Source: Spirochaetales bacterium (GTDB taxonomy: Bacteria > Spirochaetota > Spirochaetia > CADAEX01). From it: a DNA stretch of 64,000 nucleotides. Made by a program: the position numbers and the translations under genes. Positions 17,568-25,754 of the stretch are shown one piece after another. The stretch's first letter is position 1, and each line of letters opens with the position of its first letter. The notes beneath the pieces were generated by a model. That model was given only the letters and a program-made list of their open reading frames with translations, made no database searches and was not told the origin of the DNA. The stretch is taken from NCBI GenBank assembly GCA_024233785.1, contig JACKPD010000011.1:10674-74673 (forward strand), given 5' to 3'.

Positions 17568-19190
17568 TCAGCTATTGTTTCCATATCTTTTAGCAAGAAT
17601 AAAAAGTCCAGCAAAAAATAATATAATCGTTAAACTTAATCCGGCGAATAAGTTATTTGTTATACCTGAAGCAAGATGGCCCGCAAGAGAAATGAATGCA
17701 ATAAAAAGTGCATATGGCACCTGTGTCGCGACATGTTCAAGGTGGGGGCAAGAGGCCCCGGTCGAAGAAAGAATAGTGGTATCTGATATCGGGGAAGAAT
17801 GATCGCCAAAAATAGCCCCTCCAAGAACTGCGCCTGTTGGTACCAATGTTGCGTTTAAAAGCGAATTCCCGTCTAGATTCATGGACTGGGCAAGCGCTAT
17901 TGTAATTGGCATTACAATGGGAATCATTATTGCGAATGTTCCCCAGCTGGTGCCTGTGGAGAAAGAGATAAGACAGGAAATTATAAATACCACTACAGGA
18001 AGCAGCCATAAGGGGAAGCCGCCGTTAACAACAGCTTCAGACAGGAATAAAGAGAGGCCAAGTCCGCCTTCATCCGGTGTGCTTTTTATTAATGATCCTA
18101 TAGACCATGCCATGGCTAGTATAATGAGTGCCGGAACCATGGATTTGATGCCTTCAATAATAGCTGATGCAGCTGTTTTAATTGTAAGAAGTCTCCGTGA
18201 AATATAATATATATATGATAAAACCAAAGTAAATATCACTGCATACATAAGTGCGGCAGATGCATCGGTATCATTAAATGCACTGGAAAGAGGAATTGAT
18301 TTAACTGCATCAGGCAGGTTTTTAATTGATTCTCCGTCAATGGCTGCAAACCAGGTTGTTAAAGGGAAAAAAACAACAGCAAATATTATTAGTGCAATTA
18401 TTGGCAAAAGCATATCCATTGGGCGGGTGTTTGCCCCTCTTGGGTCTTCTTCGATTTTACCTGCAGGAAGGCCGTATTTAATTTCATCAAAAAGTATTTT
18501 ATCCTCCAGAGCTCTCTTTTCACTTTTAGCCATCGGTCCGAAATCTTTTTCTGTAATTATGATAACTGCAACAAGTAGAATTGTAAAAATTGCGTAGAGG
18601 TTGTAAGGAATTAATTTAATAAAATAGGTGAATTCACTTATTCCAAGTGATGAAAACCCGTCTGAATCCTTTATTACTGACATTACATAAACTACCCAGG
18701 ATGATATTGGAGCAATAATGCATACCGGAGCTGCGGTTGAGTCAAGAATATAAGCTAACTTGGCTCTGGAAGTACCTGTTTTATCAGTTAAAGGACGCAT
18801 AACTGTTCCAATAGTAAGGGAATTAAAATAGTCATCTATAAAAACAATAAGGCCAAAAAACCATGTAAACATGAGGCTTTGTTTTTTAGTTTTCAGTTTG
18901 CCTGCCGCCCAGTCTCCAAATGAAAAAGCTGCCCCTGTTTTTGAAAGCATTCCGACAAGTGCTCCGAGAAGTCCGCAAAAAAGAAAAATACGGATGTTCC
19001 AGCCGTCTGCAAGCGAATTTGCAATCCAGTCTGTAAGTGCCATACCTGCTGCAACAGGATTGCCCCCTGCAACAATCAGAGTTCCTGATAATATACCGAT
19101 GAAAAGCGATATAATTACATCTTTTGTTATCAGAGCCAGTGCAATAGTCAGAAACGGAGGAAGAAGTCCAAAAATACCAAAATGATCCAT
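17568..19190 (-). CDS. NhaC-family Na+/H+ antiporter
   Basis: The 540-residue protein has about twelve membrane segments. The NhaC family pattern GAIFGDHSSPISDTTILSS is near residues 455-475, and the first half contains FIDDYFNSLTIGTVMRP, both diagnostic of this transporter group (COG1757). Such proteins exchange Na+ for H+ or antiport lactate/malate; the exact exchange cannot be deduced. AGGAG lies seven bases before the ATG. It is a single-gene unit converging on the two-component genes. Confidence 0.88.
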   Translation of the reverse strand: MDHFGIFGLLPPFLTIALALITKDVIISLFIGILSGTLIVAGGNPVAAGMALTDWIANSLADGWNIRIFLFCGLLGALVGMLSKTGAAFSFGDWAAGKLKTKKQSLMFTWFFGLIVFIDDYFNSLTIGTVMRPLTDKTGTSRAKLAYILDSTAAPVCIIAPISSWVVYVMSVIKDSDGFSSLGISEFTYFIKLIPYNLYAIFTILLVAVIIITEKDFGPMAKSEKRALEDKILFDEIKYGLPAGKIEEDPRGANTRPMDMLLPIIALIIFAVVFFPLTTWFAAIDGESIKNLPDAVKSIPLSSAFNDTDASAALMYAVIFTLVLSYIYYISRRLLTIKTAASAIIEGIKSMVPALIILAMAWSIGSLIKSTPDEGGLGLSLFLSEAVVNGGFPLWLLPVVVFIISCLISFSTGTSWGTFAIMIPIVMPITIALAQSMNLDGNSLLNATLVPTGAVLGGAIFGDHSSPISDTTILSSTGASCPHLEHVATQVPYALFIAFISLAGHLASGITNNLFAGLSLTIILFFAGLFILAKRYGNNS

Positions 19191-19330
19191 AAAAACTCCT
19201 GAAATAGTTTTATTCTACAGTAATAATTTTTACAGCTATTATTGAACTGTAATCATATTCTGTCCCATGCTGCAATAACACCCGCATGAATACAGTATGA
19301 CGATTTTTTAATTAAAGTCCTGCAGGCAAA

Positions 19331-19342
19331 GATAATATTATC
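19331..19342. repeat. 12-base palindrome upstream of the aminotransferase
   Basis: GATAATATTATC is a perfect palindrome in the 300-base gap between the nhaC-like and aminotransferase genes; it may be a regulator site. Confidence 0.35.
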
Positions 19343-19366
19343 CCTTATGTGATTTTGTGGTCAATC

Positions 19367-19391
19367 AATAATTGCGAATATTGCAATTATT
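19367..19391. promoter_or_regulatory. 25-base palindrome, candidate operator of aminotransferase-ilvD
   Basis: AATAATTGC and GCAATTATT are perfect nine-base arms around GAATATT. It sits about 22 bases upstream of a TATAAT box (19414-19419), so a bound regulator would cover the -35 area. No T run follows, so it is not a terminator. Confidence 0.45.
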
Positions 19392-19498
19392 AAAACTATT
19401 CTGACAGGTAGGGTATAATAATAAATATTGATAAGTTGGAGTTTATCTGTCAAAATAACGATGTTATATGGTTATGTATTTATATGAAGGAGTTTCTT

Positions 19499-20782
19499 AT
19501 GGAACCAATTGTAAAAGAACTTAATACAATACTTGATAATTCAACAATTTATACCCTTCTTTCTGACCTTGGAAAAAGAATGTTTTTTCCAAAAGGAATT
19601 GTTTCACAGGCCGCAGAAGCCGGTACCAAGGCAAAAAAATATAATGCAACTGTAGGTATGGCGACAAGCGATAATAAACCTATGTTTCTGCCATCAATAA
19701 TGAAACACATAAGCGGGCTAGAGCCATCAGAGATATTCAGCTATTCACCTACAGCCGGGATATTGAAACTCAGGGAAATCTGGAAAGATGAGATGCTTAA
19801 AAAAAATCCTTCAATCGGAGATTCTCTTATTTCTCTTCCAATTGTAACGTCAGGTCTTACCCATGGAATCTCAATAGCCGCCGACCTTTTTGTAGACAAA
19901 GACGACAGTGTGGTAGTTCCTGATATGTATTGGGGTAATTATAAACTTATTATTGAGGGACGGAGGCAGGGAAACATTGTCAACTATCCGTTTTTTGATA
20001 ATGATAAGATAAATATAAAAGGACTTGAAAATACTATTAAATCAACCGGGAATAAAAAAACAGCTGTTATTCTTAATTTCCCGAATAATCCTACAGGTTA
20101 TTCTCCTTCTGTAGAAGAATCTGATGAAATTATATCAATGTTTAACAGACTTGCAGAAAACGGGCATAAAATTCTTGTGATTTGCGATGATGCGTATTTC
20201 GGACTTTTTTTTGAAGAAAATACATCCACTGAATCCCTTTTCGGGAAACTCTGCAATCTTCATGAAAATATACTGGCGGTAAAAATTGACGGTGCAACAA
20301 AAGAAGAACTAGTCTGGGGATTCAGAACAGGTTTTATAACCTATGGGGGAAAAGGGATAACAAAAGAACAGTATGAAGCCCTTCAGCAAAAAACAATGGG
20401 TGCAATAAGATCATCTGTTTCAAGCTGCAGTACCCTCACTCAAAATCTTTTATTAAAAGGTCTTTCGAGCGGAACTTATCATCAGGAAAAGGATTACGCC
20501 GGAGAACGGATGAAAGAAAGGTATTTAAAAGTAAAAGAAATTGTTCAAGATATACCATCAGATGTACCTCTAAAGATCCTTCCTTTTAATTCAGGGTATT
20601 TCATGACATTCGAATTGCTGGGAAAAGACGCAGAGAAACTTCGAAAATATCTTCTTGAAGAATATTCCACAGGTACAATCTCAATTGCGGGAAAATATCT
20701 GCGAATTGCATTTTCGTCTGTAAATATTGAAAAAATACCGGAACTTTTTAAACTAATTTATAAAGCAGTTAAAGAAATATGA
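19499..20782 (+). CDS. PLP-dependent aminotransferase, class I/II
   Basis: The 427-residue protein is a fold-type I aminotransferase. The start at ATG 19499 is preferred over an in-frame upstream ATG because AAGGAG (19487-19492) lies six bases ahead. PLP-site features are NFPNNPTGYSPS (about 195-206), the Asp and Tyr in CDDAYFGLF, and the Schiff-base lysine in DGATKEELVWGFRTG (about 268), followed by the conserved arginine. The substrate is not clear. It is followed after 25 bases by ilvD, so a role as the last transaminase of branched-chain amino acid synthesis is possible. A GGGACGGAGG copy encodes part of EGRRQG. Confidence 0.85.
   Translation: MEPIVKELNTILDNSTIYTLLSDLGKRMFFPKGIVSQAAEAGTKAKKYNATVGMATSDNKPMFLPSIMKHISGLEPSEIFSYSPTAGILKLREIWKDEMLKKNPSIGDSLISLPIVTSGLTHGISIAADLFVDKDDSVVVPDMYWGNYKLIIEGRRQGNIVNYPFFDNDKINIKGLENTIKSTGNKKTAVILNFPNNPTGYSPSVEESDEIISMFNRLAENGHKILVICDDAYFGLFFEENTSTESLFGKLCNLHENILAVKIDGATKEELVWGFRTGFITYGGKGITKEQYEALQQKTMGAIRSSVSSCSTLTQNLLLKGLSSGTYHQEKDYAGERMKERYLKVKEIVQDIPSDVPLKILPFNSGYFMTFELLGKDAEKLRKYLLEEYSTGTISIAGKYLRIAFSSVNIEKIPELFKLIYKAVKEI
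19967..19976 (+). repeat. GGGACGGAGG motif copy 4 (in aminotransferase gene)
   Basis: Exact match, sense to the gene, read as gga cgg agg (Gly-Arg-Arg) in a surface loop. Confidence 0.5.
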
Positions 20783-20807
20783 TTCTAATCTAAAAAGGGG
20801 TAGTGTT

Positions 20808-22673
20808 ATGGAAAAAAAAGCTCAAATGAAAAATAAATTGAGAAGCAGTCTGACTATGGATGACAGGAAGATGGCAGGGGCAAGAAGTCTCTGGATTGCA
20901 AATGGAATGAAAAAAAGTCAGATGGGTAAACCTATTATTGGAATAGCCAACTCTTTTACTCAGATGGTGCCGGGACATGTTCATCTGCATGAAATTGGAC
21001 AATATGTAAAATCAATTATCGAAGAACAAGGCTGTTTTGCGGCAGAATTTAATACAATTGCAATTGATGACGGTATAGCCATGGGACATGACGGGATGCT
21101 TTATTCTTTGCCATCAAGGGATTTAATTGCGGACAGTGTTGAGTATATGTGCAATGCGCATAGGGTAGACGCTCTTATCTGTATAAGTAATTGCGATAAA
21201 ATTACCCCCGGAATGCTTATGGCTGCTATGAGACTTAATATCCCTGCGATTTTTGTATCAGGGGGGCCGATGGAGGCAGGAAATTATAAAGGTAAAAAAA
21301 TAGATCTTATCGATGCAATGGTCCAAAGTGCTGATAAAAATGTTTCTGACAGCGATGTTGATGAACTGGAAAGGAGCGCCTGCCCAACATGCGGGAGCTG
21401 TTCCGGTATGTTTACTGCTAATTCAATGAATTGTCTTAATGAGGCGCTTGGACTTGCACTTCCAGGAAATGGGACAATTGTTGCAACACATAAAAAGAGA
21501 AAAGAGCTGTTCAGAAAGGCCGCCCTGCAGATTATTGAAAATGCTGACCGCTATTACAGACTGGGGGATGATTCTGTTCTGCCCCGCTCGATCGGTACAC
21601 GGAATGCTTTCCTGAACTCCATGACACTTGATATTGCAATGGGAGGTTCAACAAATACAGTACTTCACCTTCTTGCAATAGCGCAGGAAGCAAAAACTGA
21701 TTTTACAATGAAGGACATTGATGAATTATCCAGAAAGGTCCCATGTATATGTAAAGTAGCTCCAAGTTCAAGCTATCATGTTGAAGATGTAAACAGGGCT
21801 GGAGGTATTATAAGAATACTTTCTGAACTTGCACGCGCCGGTTTAATTGATAAAACAGTAAAGAGGGTTGATTCACCTTCACTGGGAAAAACGATAGATG
21901 ATTATGATATATCAGGCGATAAGGCTAGTCCTGAAGCATTTGAAAATGCCAAAGCAGCGCCTGGAGGTGTATTTAATCTTATTTTAGGCTCACAGGACTC
22001 AACATTTAAAGATCTTGATACTGATAATAAAAATGGGTGCATTAGAAGTGTTGATAATTGTTATTACAGGGACGGAGGACTTGCAGTCCTTTATGGCAAT
22101 ATTGCTGAGAAGGGATCAATAATAAAAACTGCTGGTGTAGATAGCTCACTTTTTAAATTCAGAGGTAAAGCTAAAGTGTTTCATTCACAAGAACTTGCTT
22201 GTGATGCGATCCTGGGCGGGAAAATTTCAGCAGGAGATATTGTTGTAATTATTTATGAAGGCCCAAAAGGCGGACCGGGAATGCAGGAAATGCTATATCC
22301 GACTTCATACATTAAATCTATACATCTTGGCAAGGAATGTGCATTAATTACTGACGGAAGATTCTCAGGAGGTACTTCAGGCCTCTCAATTGGCCATGTT
22401 TCACCTGAAGCAGCATCAGGAGGTACAATTGCCCTCATAAAAGATAACGACATCATAGAAATTGATATACCTGCCAGGTCAATAAATCTTAATATCAGCC
22501 TTGATGAGTTGGAAAAAAGAAAAAAAGAAGAAAAAAATAGAGGAAAAGCTGCATATACACCTGTCCGTGATAGAATTGTATCTGATTCTCTAAAAGCCTA
22601 TTCATATTTTGTAACATCTGCTGATAAAGGAGCGGTTAGAGTAGTTCCGGAAAATCTCTATAAACCGGAATAG
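20808..22673 (+). CDS. ilvD: Dihydroxy-acid dehydratase
   Basis: IlvD dehydrates 2,3-dihydroxy acids to 2-oxo acids in isoleucine and valine synthesis. The 621-residue length is close to that of E. coli IlvD. Iron-sulfur ligands are seen in ISNCDKITPGM (about 129) and CPTCGSCSGMFTANSMN (about 191-207). Other family signatures are MGGSTNTVLHLLAIA, the GGLAVLYGN strand and GPKGGPGMQEML with ALITDGRFSGGTSG. AAGGGG precedes the ATG. No other ilv or leu genes are in the window. One GGGACGGAGG motif overlaps the conserved Gly-Gly before LAVLYGN. Confidence 0.96.
   Translation: MEKKAQMKNKLRSSLTMDDRKMAGARSLWIANGMKKSQMGKPIIGIANSFTQMVPGHVHLHEIGQYVKSIIEEQGCFAAEFNTIAIDDGIAMGHDGMLYSLPSRDLIADSVEYMCNAHRVDALICISNCDKITPGMLMAAMRLNIPAIFVSGGPMEAGNYKGKKIDLIDAMVQSADKNVSDSDVDELERSACPTCGSCSGMFTANSMNCLNEALGLALPGNGTIVATHKKRKELFRKAALQIIENADRYYRLGDDSVLPRSIGTRNAFLNSMTLDIAMGGSTNTVLHLLAIAQEAKTDFTMKDIDELSRKVPCICKVAPSSSYHVEDVNRAGGIIRILSELARAGLIDKTVKRVDSPSLGKTIDDYDISGDKASPEAFENAKAAPGGVFNLILGSQDSTFKDLDTDNKNGCIRSVDNCYYRDGGLAVLYGNIAEKGSIIKTAGVDSSLFKFRGKAKVFHSQELACDAILGGKISAGDIVVIIYEGPKGGPGMQEMLYPTSYIKSIHLGKECALITDGRFSGGTSGLSIGHVSPEAASGGTIALIKDNDIIEIDIPARSINLNISLDELEKRKKEEKNRGKAAYTPVRDRIVSDSLKAYSYFVTSADKGAVRVVPENLYKPE
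22069..22078 (+). repeat. GGGACGGAGG motif copy 5 (in ilvD)
   Basis: Exact match, sense, read as RDGG. The two glycines belong to a conserved family motif, so this copy may be a codon-choice coincidence. Confidence 0.4.
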
Positions 22674-22709
22674 ATTTACATATTCAATTGCACAGCTGAA
22701 TTTTGCAAA

Positions 22710-22723
22710 GGGACGGAGGTCCC
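22710..22723 (+). repeat. GGGACGGAGG motif copy 6, in the mini-hairpin GGGACGGAGGTCCC
   Basis: This is the only intergenic copy. It forms a five-base stem GGGAC/GTCCC with the tetraloop GGAG. GGAG is one of the conserved tetranucleotides at the foot of REP elements used by RAYT transposases (known for other bacteria). It lies about 110 bases upstream of the RAYT gene. Confidence 0.75.
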
Positions 22724-22741
22724 AAATAATCAGATATACAG

Positions 22742-22799
22742 GCTTCAATGTATGAAAAACATGGATTATTAGTATAACTTTTAATCCATGTTTTGAAGC
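22742..22799. repeat. Long imperfect hairpin upstream of the RAYT gene
   Basis: AAAACATGGATTA (22756-22768) and TAATCCATGTTTT (22782-22794) form a perfect 13-base stem with a 13-base loop. An outer stem GCTTCA/TGAAGC (22742-22747 and 22794-22799) adds to it with an 8-base bulge. Such hairpins are typical ends of IS200/IS605 and REP-type elements. Confidence 0.75.
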
Positions 22800-22829
22800 A
22801 GTAAAGTTATTATATATGTTAATTAATAC

Positions 22830-23345
22830 ATGAGAATCCCAAGAAAAATAAAAGAAAATGTTTTTTATCATGTAGTTGCTAGAGCAAACAGGAAAGAATT
22901 TATTTTTAATACCACTGAAATTAAAGAGATGTTCATTCTGGTACTTAAAAAAGCTAAAAAAAAGTATTCATTTCAAATAAAAAACTTTTGTATAATGGAT
23001 AATCATATACATTTATTGATTAAACCTGGGGAAAATATAAATTTATCTAAAATTATGCAGTGGATATTAAGTGTTTTTGCAATTAGATATAATAAAAAAT
23101 ATGGATATATCGGACATGTTTGGTATGATAGATTTAAAAGTAGTATTATCGAAAACTTAAAAGAGTTCATAAATACTTATAAATATATTGCGAATAATCC
23201 TGTTGCTGCAAAAATTGTTAAAAAAGTCCAGAATTATTATTACTGTGGAATAAACTATAAAAAATTTGAATTTATTGATCCACCTGATAAATTAGAAGAG
23301 AAACTGTTAAAATATTTTTTTAATGATGTTTTTCGCGAATTATAA
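22830..23345 (+). CDS. REP-associated tyrosine transposase (Y1/HUH family)
   Basis: The 171-residue protein has the full set of Y1 transposase (IS200-like, RAYT) marks. VARANRKEFIF is the N-terminal strand, MDNHIHLLIKP holds the HxH metal site (about residues 56-58), and YIGHVWYDRFKSSIIE precedes the putative nucleophile tyrosine in TYKYIANNPVAA. The gene is richer in A and T than its neighbours, has no clear ribosome site and is alone on its strand, all signs of transfer. Its 3' end overlaps the convergent U32 peptidase gene by 26 bases. It is bracketed by the GGGACGGAGG motif at 22710 (plus) and 23725 (minus). It looks intact. Confidence 0.9.
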   Translation: MRIPRKIKENVFYHVVARANRKEFIFNTTEIKEMFILVLKKAKKKYSFQIKNFCIMDNHIHLLIKPGENINLSKIMQWILSVFAIRYNKKYGYIGHVWYDRFKSSIIENLKEFINTYKYIANNPVAAKIVKKVQNYYYCGINYKKFEFIDPPDKLEEKLLKYFFNDVFREL

Positions 23346-24561
23346 ATCCTTTTTCTAATTTTTTATCAGTTACAAGATATGATATTTTTCCATGATCTGC
23401 TTTTAATACATTATCAAAATTTTCATTATAAAGACTGTAATTAGTATCTATCATATAAAGAAGATCCGGTCCGATATATTCTATTTCTTTATTTACAGAA
23501 ATTTGGTTTTTTACATCAAGAAGATAACAATATTTATTGTGGAAAGATGTGTTTTTTATCAATTCACTAATACTTCCAAGAAAATTATATTCTGTCATAT
23601 AAGATTTATAAGTAGATTCTTCAATTTCTTCTTTTGAATAGTAAAAACCAGTTGAAAATTCTCTGTGGCTGACTTTATAAATTTCATTTACATATTGATC
23701 TAAATTATTATCAATAAAATTATTCCTCCGTCCCTTAAATTCATTAGCAGCTGATATAGAATCAATCATTTTTCTGTAGGCACGGGTAACTACTGCTGTA
23801 TAATATATTGATTTCATCCTGCCTTCAATTTTAAGGGAATCAATGCCGGCATTTTGAAGATCTTTTATATGATCTATCATGCAAATGTCTTTAGAAGAGA
23901 GGATAGATGTGAAATTTTCACCTTCAATTAATGGGAAGTACTCTCCCTGTCGTTCGGATTCTTCAAGAACCCTGTATTTCCATCGGCAGGAATGGGCGCA
24001 ATCGCCTTTATTTGCAGAGCGGTCGGCAAGATATTTGCTTAAAAAACACCTTCCGGAATAAGCCAGACACATCGCTCCGTGAACAAAAACTTCAATTTCA
24101 AGATTATCAACATTTCTTTTTATATCTTCAATTTCCTTCAGAGATAATTCACGCCCGGGGATTATCCTTGAAAATCCCATATCTCTGTAAAGCTTTGCTG
24201 AATTTGTGTTAACACAATTTGCCTGTGTGCTCAAATGCAGTTCAGTATTGGGAAAATATTTTTTCATAACGGGAATGAGGCCGATATCACTAATTATAAA
24301 GGCATCAATAGGATAATTTGATATATAATCAATTTCACTTTCAAGCTGTTTTATATCATAATCATGAAAATAGATATTAAGTGCCGCGTATAGTTTTTTA
24401 TTCTTTTTTATATTCTTAATTTCAAGGTATTCGTCTTTTCTGAAATTATCGGCTTTTGCTCTTAGCGAAAAGTTTTTAAGTCCTATATAAGCTGCATCAG
24501 CGCCATATTCATATGCATAAAATAATTTCTCTATACTGCCTGCAGGGGATAATAATTCCAT
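23320..24561 (-). CDS. U32-family peptidase-like protein
   Basis: The 413-residue protein is a U32 (collagenase-like) protein. It starts with ELLSPAGSIEKLFYAYEYGADAAYIGL, a TIM-barrel type N-terminus. The family signature is at about 155-197: EVFVHGAMCLAYSGRCFLS, then DCAHSCRWKY, whose cysteines bind an iron-sulfur cluster in the RlhA/TrhP branch that modifies rRNA or tRNA. The C-terminus includes KVSHREFSTGFYY, also diagnostic. Peptidase activity is uncertain for this family. The gene carries one GGGACGGAGG copy read as GRR, in a loop before the KVSHRE motif. Confidence 0.9.
   Translation of the reverse strand: MELLSPAGSIEKLFYAYEYGADAAYIGLKNFSLRAKADNFRKDEYLEIKNIKKNKKLYAALNIYFHDYDIKQLESEIDYISNYPIDAFIISDIGLIPVMKKYFPNTELHLSTQANCVNTNSAKLYRDMGFSRIIPGRELSLKEIEDIKRNVDNLEIEVFVHGAMCLAYSGRCFLSKYLADRSANKGDCAHSCRWKYRVLEESERQGEYFPLIEGENFTSILSSKDICMIDHIKDLQNAGIDSLKIEGRMKSIYYTAVVTRAYRKMIDSISAANEFKGRRNNFIDNNLDQYVNEIYKVSHREFSTGFYYSKEEIEESTYKSYMTEYNFLGSISELIKNTSFHNKYCYLLDVKNQISVNKEIEYIGPDLLYMIDTNYSLYNENFDNVLKADHGKISYLVTDKKLEKGFIIREKHH
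23725..23734 (-). repeat. GGGACGGAGG motif copy 7 (in U32 gene, inverted)
   Basis: Exact match on the minus strand, sense to the gene, read as Gly-Arg-Arg in a variable loop. It is inverted relative to copy 6, so the pair flanks the RAYT gene. Confidence 0.65.
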
Positions 24562-24570
24562 AATTTAAGA

Positions 24571-24599
24571 AAGATAGATATTTAAAAGATTATTGTCAA
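24571..24599 (-). promoter_or_regulatory. Probable promoter of the U32 gene
   Basis: On the minus strand, TTGACA (24599-24594) and TATCTT (24576-24571) are 17 bases apart, just upstream of the U32 start. Confidence 0.5.
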
Positions 24600-24608
24600 T
24601 AAATATTA

Positions 24609-24642
24609 ATTCATTAAATTAGACGAATCTACTTTAATGAAT
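24609..24642. promoter_or_regulatory. Stem-loop/inverted repeat between divergent promoters
   Basis: ATTCATTAAA and TTTAATGAAT are perfect ten-base arms. The inner bases TAGA/TCTA pair around CGAA. It lies between the -35 boxes of the U32 gene and the sulfur operon and may be an operator for both. Confidence 0.5.
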
Positions 24643-24643
24643 A

Positions 24644-24673
24644 TTGACCAATATATGTATTTTCATGTATTTT
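24644..24673 (+). promoter_or_regulatory. Possible promoter of the sulfur operon
   Basis: TTGACC (24644-24649) is followed after 18 bases by TATTTT (24668-24673), which has an extended TG element. The gene starts 86 bases downstream. Confidence 0.4.
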
Positions 24674-24759
24674 ATTTATATAACATTGTTGATTTTATAT
24701 ATTAATATACAAACATATAACGTAAATGATATAAATCTTTTTAAAAGGAGATCCACAAA

Positions 24760-25494
24760 GTGGGAGATGAAAAAAACACAACTAATACTTCTGTGTCTGG
24801 TACTACAGCTTCTGGCAGTATATCAGGTATAAGAAGAAGCAGCAGGACTGCTTCGAGAAAACCGAAAAAAGATCAAATATTGCCAGGTCTTGGAATTCTT
24901 GTGCTTATCGTAATATCGGGTTTTGCATTAAGTTTTATCTCAAAAACACTGGCATTTTTCTGGATCACAGGTAATGTTTTCGGGTTTGTTCTCCAGAAAA
25001 CAAGATTCTGTTTTACAGCCTCAATGCGGGATCCTTACTTAACCGGAGGTACAAATCTCACCAAATCCGTTCTTGCCGCTCTGGCAATTACTACATTGGG
25101 ATTTACTGCGATAAAGTATGGTGCCTTTATTAATGGAATGCCGATCCCGGGACAGGGTTTTGTGGTTCCTGTAAGTCTTGCAACTGTGCTGGGCGGATTG
25201 ATTTTCGGAATAGGAATGGTTATTGCCGGCGGGTGTGCGTCAGGTACACTGATGAGAGTTGGTGAAGGCTTCGCAATGCAGATACTCTCTCTGGTGTTTT
25301 TTGTTGCAGGGTCACTTTGGGCTGCCCATGATTACGGATGGTGGCAGCTTAATGTAATTATGAAGGGGAAAGCCGTATTCCTTCCCGATGTATTCGGATG
25401 GTTTGGGGCTGTAACAATACAGTTATTAATTATCGCTTTTCTATGGATTGCAGCTGATAAATGGGGCAAAAGAAAAGCTGAACAAAGTCATTAA
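24760..25494 (+). CDS. YeeE/YedE-family thiosulfate transporter, N-terminal half
   Basis: The start is a GTG (24760), with AAAGGAG nine bases upstream. The 244-residue protein begins with a polar, Ser/Thr/Arg-rich cytoplasmic tail (about 1-40), then about five to six membrane segments. Two cysteines sit in the family motifs KTRFCFTASM (C84) and IAGGCASGTLMRVGEG (C159), matching cysteines of the thiosulfate path in the single-chain TsuA (YeeE) transporters. A second half-length YeeE protein is two genes downstream and a TusA lies between, so the two halves probably assemble. Substrate thiosulfate is inferred from the family and the neighbours. Confidence 0.85.
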   Translation: MGDEKNTTNTSVSGTTASGSISGIRRSSRTASRKPKKDQILPGLGILVLIVISGFALSFISKTLAFFWITGNVFGFVLQKTRFCFTASMRDPYLTGGTNLTKSVLAALAITTLGFTAIKYGAFINGMPIPGQGFVVPVSLATVLGGLIFGIGMVIAGGCASGTLMRVGEGFAMQILSLVFFVAGSLWAAHDYGWWQLNVIMKGKAVFLPDVFGWFGAVTIQLLIIAFLWIAADKWGKRKAEQSH

Positions 25495-25511
25495 AATTAA
25501 GGAGCATTAAA

Positions 25512-25739
25512 ATGAAAGAAGTAGAACTTGATTGTCTGGGCGAAGCATGTCCGGTACCTCTCGTAAAAGCACAGAAAAAATTGGCAGAACTTGAAATCGG
25601 CGATATCCTGATAGTTCAGATAGATCACAGCTGTGCAATGAAAAATCTCCCTGAATGGGCAAGAACTGATGGCCACAATGTTGAAGTTGAGGAAGTCGGT
25701 GACGGCGAATGGGACGTTATAATCGAAAAAGTAAAATAA
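25512..25739 (+). CDS. TusA/SirA-type sulfur carrier protein
   Basis: This 75-residue protein carries persulfide sulfur between enzymes. The active motif is CPVP (C13, within LDCLGEACPVPLVKAQKKL), with the usual upstream cysteine C8. It sits between the two halves of the YeeE transporter, 17 bases after one and 15 before the other, just as TsuB (a TusA homologue) neighbours TsuA in thiosulfate-uptake loci. It likely accepts sulfur from imported thiosulfate. Confidence 0.92.
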   Translation: MKEVELDCLGEACPVPLVKAQKKLAELEIGDILIVQIDHSCAMKNLPEWARTDGHNVEVEEVGDGEWDVIIEKVK

Positions 25740-25754
25740 CCCCTGGAGGGATCA

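Noticed and set aside
20782..20808. Riboswitch or T-box between the aminotransferase and ilvD genes
   Set aside because: The gap is only 25 bases and holds just a ribosome site.
24644..24832. A hydrophobic 62-codon reading frame before the sulfur operon
   Set aside because: It overlaps the promoter region and the GTG-started gene in another frame; the codons are simply AT-rich.
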